The notes under the pieces were generated by a model, which was not told the origin of the DNA, did not search any database, and worked only from the letters and a program-made list of their open reading frames with translations. This document shows, piece after piece, positions 61,681 to 64,000 of a stretch of 64,000 bases of DNA; the stretch's first letter is position 1, and each line of letters begins with the position of its first letter. Source of the DNA: Alcanivorax sp. 1008 (lineage in GTDB: Bacteria > Pseudomonadota > Gammaproteobacteria > Pseudomonadales > Alcanivoracaceae); NCBI RefSeq assembly GCF_020667895.1, contig NZ_JAFMPS010000003.1, positions 185,161 through 249,160 on the forward strand, read 5' to 3'. The position numbers and the translations under genes are program-made.

Positions 61681-62889
61681 ATGATTAATCTCGAACTGCC
61701 GAAGAAAATGCTGATGGTTCAGCAGATGTCCCAGCAGCTGGCAAGTAGCGTGTTTAGGCCAATTTCTCGCAAATACGACAAGATTGAGCACTGTGATACT
61801 CCAGAAGAGTTGCGCCCAGTGGCGCAGATGATCGCTGCTGTGCGCCCTAGTCAAAGCAAGGCAAAAGATACACAGCAGGGCGCTGACGACAGTGTGAAAA
61901 ATGGTGCCAACCTGACCGGCATCGTTGGCATGGAAGAGATGTGCTGGGGTGACGTAGGCCTGATGCTATCGATTCCGGGTACTGGCTTGGGGAATGCCGC
62001 CGTCATGGCGGTGGGCACACCGGAGCAAAAAGAGAAGTTCGGCAAGTTGTACTGCGCTATGGCGATTACTGAGCCGGGCGCTGGCTCTGATTCCGCGGCT
62101 GTATCCACTAGTGCGCGTCTTGATGGCGACGAGTGGGTGCTAAATGGCGAGAAAATTTACTGCACCGCCGGTCAGCGCTGCGATGCTGTGGTGGTCTGGG
62201 CAACACTGGATAAGTCCAAGGGCAAGGCGGCGATCAAGTCGTTCATAGTGTCGCGGGACAATCCGGGCATGACGCTGGTGCGCGTTGAGGACAAGATGGG
62301 CCTGCGTATTTCGGATACCGCAGCTCTGAGCCTGAATGATTGCCGCATCCCGAAGGACAGCATTCTTGGTTCCGCCGAGGTCGCGGATACTGAAGAAGCT
62401 CGTAAAAAGGCCTTCGGCGGGGTCATGCAAACCTTTGACAACACCCGTCCTCAGGTGGCGGCGATGGCGCTCGGCGTCGCCCGTGCGGCCTTAGAAATAA
62501 CTAGAGAAATCCTTTCAAAAGAGGGTGTTAAGGCAGATTTCTCGAAATCACTTAACAATTCAACCGCGATCGAAGCCGAGATTTATCGGATGGAAGCAGA
62601 CCTCGATGCAGCCCGCTTAATGACCTATAAGGCGGCTTGGATGGCGGATAACCGTCAGCCGAACTCGAAGGACGCTTCGATGTGCAAAGCCAAGGCGGGG
62701 CGGGTTGGCAATGCCATTACTCTGAAGTGTGTGGAGCTGTGTGGTGAGCTGGGTTACTCCGAGCAGTTCCTGCTGGAAAAGCTGGCTCGGGACTCGAAGA
62801 TCATTGACATCTTCGAGGGCACGCAGCAGATCCAGCAGCTGATTGTGGCGCGCCAGTTGTTAGGGCTGTCGTCACGAGAGCTGAAGTAA
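61681..62889 (+). CDS. Acyl-CoA dehydrogenase family protein
   Basis: 402 residues from ATG 61681 (GAGGAGAG upstream), 29 bases after the first dehydrogenase. FAD-binding AMAITEPGAGSDSAAV, EWVLNGEKIYCTAG; C-terminal catalytic region DSKIIDIFEGTQQIQQLIVARQLLG with Glu in FEGT and the complete final helix. Likely the partner of the shorter upstream protein. Substrate chain length unknown. Confidence 0.92.
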   Translation: MINLELPKKMLMVQQMSQQLASSVFRPISRKYDKIEHCDTPEELRPVAQMIAAVRPSQSKAKDTQQGADDSVKNGANLTGIVGMEEMCWGDVGLMLSIPGTGLGNAAVMAVGTPEQKEKFGKLYCAMAITEPGAGSDSAAVSTSARLDGDEWVLNGEKIYCTAGQRCDAVVVWATLDKSKGKAAIKSFIVSRDNPGMTLVRVEDKMGLRISDTAALSLNDCRIPKDSILGSAEVADTEEARKKAFGGVMQTFDNTRPQVAAMALGVARAALEITREILSKEGVKADFSKSLNNSTAIEAEIYRMEADLDAARLMTYKAAWMADNRQPNSKDASMCKAKAGRVGNAITLKCVELCGELGYSEQFLLEKLARDSKIIDIFEGTQQIQQLIVARQLLGLSSRELK

Positions 62890-63041
62890 CATTAGCTCTC
62901 GCTCTGGCGGCGGTTCCTCCGAGAGCCGTCGCAGCACAGTGACGTCCAGATATTTTGCCGTTCATGCTCAGGGCAGGGGCGATTGACTGTATTCGCTTGC
63001 CGTTCCACCCTAGGCGCCTTTCCAATCCGACAGGAATCAAC

Positions 63042-63833
63042 ATGTCTTTCGCTAATCAGGTGGTGTGGATTACTGGCGCATCGAGTGGCATCGGCGAGGC
63101 GCTAGCCATGGAGTTCAGCCGTTATGGCGCCCGGGTGGTCCTTTCTGCGCGTCGCACTGACGAGTTGGAGCGGGTGAGACAACGACTTGTATGGCCGGAG
63201 AACCATCTGGTGTTGGCGCTGGACATGGCGGACCCGTCCGCGTTTTCCGAGGCGGTTGACAAGGTCCGGGCGCATTTTGGTCGCCTCGACATATTGGTTA
63301 ACAACGCCGGCATTAGCCAACGCTCGCGGGTGATGGAAACTGATATCAGCGTGGACAGGCGGGTGATGGAAATCAATTTCTTCGGCGTGATTGGCCTGAC
63401 CAAGGCGGTACTGCCATGGTTTCGTGAGCAAGGTGCCGGCCGCGTGGTGGTGATCTCCAGCCTGGTCGGCGAGCTGCCTACCCCGATGCGCTCTGCCTAC
63501 TGTGCGTCCAAGCATGCATTGCACGGTTGGTTTGAGTCCCTGCGGGCAGAAGAGTACGACAACGGCCTGCGGTTGCTGATGGTGTTGCCCGGTTTCGTTC
63601 GCACTCAGGTGTCGGTTAATGCCGTTACTGCTGATGGCAGTAGCCACGGAAAAATGGATGACTATCAGCAACAGGGTATGCCAGCAGAGGTTTGTGCTGA
63701 GCGTATCATTCACGCCGTGCAGCGCAATCGCGCTCAGGTTATCATCGCCGGCCGCGAGGGTCTGGGGATTTGGTTGAAGCGCTGGTTTCCCGGTATCTAT
63801 CGCGCCATTATCCGTCGTATCAAAGTGACCTGA
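63042..63833 (+). CDS. Short-chain dehydrogenase/reductase
   Basis: 263 residues from ATG 63042 (CAGGA upstream). Cofactor motif TGASSGIG, then NNAG, catalytic Ser in ISSLVG and YCASK (Y-x3-K). The C-terminus is basic and hydrophobic ([23 protein letters not shown]), as in the DHRS7-like membrane-associated group. Follows the dehydrogenase pair by 152 bases; a role in lipid metabolism is plausible. Confidence 0.9.
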   Translation: MSFANQVVWITGASSGIGEALAMEFSRYGARVVLSARRTDELERVRQRLVWPENHLVLALDMADPSAFSEAVDKVRAHFGRLDILVNNAGISQRSRVMETDISVDRRVMEINFFGVIGLTKAVLPWFREQGAGRVVVISSLVGELPTPMRSAYCASKHALHGWFESLRAEEYDNGLRLLMVLPGFVRTQVSVNAVTADGSSHGKMDDYQQQGMPAEVCAERIIHAVQRNRAQVIIAGREGLGIWLKRWFPGIYRAIIRRIKVT

Positions 63834-63847
63834 TTTCGAGCCCCTCC

Positions 63848-64000
63848 ATGACTGACGTTGCTGACGAACTGCTACCCAAGGATCGGGTCCGTTTCAATAA
63901 ACTGCAGAAGAGACTGCGCCGTGAAGTGGGCAAGGCGATTGCTGACTTTAATATGATTCAGGATGGCGACAGGATCATGGTGTGCCTGTCGGGTGGCAAG
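63848..64000 (+). CDS. ttcA: tRNA 2-thiocytidine synthetase TtcA, 3' end cut by the window
   Basis: The first 51 codons from ATG 63848 read [20 protein letters not shown], then [12 protein letters not shown], which match TtcA up to the PP-loop ATP site. TtcA thiolates cytidine 32 of some tRNAs using an Fe-S cluster. The rest lies beyond the window. Confidence 0.9.
   Translation, partial: MTDVADELLPKDRVRFNKLQKRLRREVGKAIADFNMIQDGDRIMVCLSGGK

Overview
The window is an ordinary, gene-dense stretch of a gammaproteobacterial chromosome. It holds about 66 protein genes and one tRNA, with mostly short gaps and many start/stop overlaps of 1 to 4 bases. Gene content points to the Pseudomonadales in the broad sense (including former Cellvibrionales/Oceanospirillales): a complete ruvCAB-ybgC-tolQRAB-pal-cpoB-queE-queC run, an AspRS resembling the Pseudomonas one, a PA4642-family protein, a UPF0149 protein, and a RegB/RegA (RoxS/RoxR-like) pair. 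This taxonomic view rests on remembered family resemblance, not on a search. I see no insertion sequence, prophage, CRISPR array or rRNA. Both edges cut genes: ppsA on the left, ttcA on the right.

Layout. 1-5.6 kb: end of ppsA, a Rieske protein, a siroheme sulfite/nitrite reductase with its DUF934 partner, a DUF2970 protein, and nfuA behind a likely IscR site. 5.6-13.7 kb: an M48 lipoprotein, ubiB, rluA, a methyltransferase, a second divergent UbiB/ABC1 protein, an EamA transporter, rimO and thpR. 13.7-26.8 kb, mostly minus strand: an unknown exported protein, proS, a thioesterase, tamB-tamA, a redox-type two-component pair, a methyltransferase, an unknown acidic exported protein and a PA4642-family protein. 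26.9-31.9 kb: a DUF2806-like protein, an HU protein with a histone H1-like tail, aspS and a large lipoprotein. 32-40.6 kb, plus strand: Holliday-junction processing, the Tol-Pal envelope machine, queuosine precursor synthesis and tRNA-Lys.

40.7-49 kb: lpxO, a porin, then photolyase, FAD amine oxidase-like protein, DUF1365 and a Cfa-type methyltransferase, followed by an SH3-domain protein and an M48 lipoprotein. The four-gene part resembles the photooxidative-stress and lipid-modification regulons known from other proteobacteria, but no rpoE/chrR is beside it. 49-57.4 kb: nadA, bepA, a TusA-like protein, an AI-2E/PerM family protein, bcp, gcvR, dapA, bamC, purC and two small envelope proteins. 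57.4-64 kb: a 375-base intergenic region with DnaA-box-like sites and palindromes, a GntR regulator with its own likely operators, a UPF0149 protein, a diguanylate cyclase, a pair of acyl-CoA dehydrogenases behind a PsrA-like palindrome, a short-chain dehydrogenase and the start of ttcA.

Envelope assembly and quality control is the dominant theme: TamAB, BamC, BepA, Tol-Pal, three M48 proteases, LpxO and a porin. I did not find a clearly new multi-gene defence or mobile system. The most promising leads are regulatory: the nfuA IscR site, the GntR operator pair, the PsrA-like site, the DnaA-box cluster and the nadA leader hairpins. Variant proteins are also worth following: the KAAQ-type ABC1 protein, the proline-rich TolA, and the photolyase/Cfa cluster.
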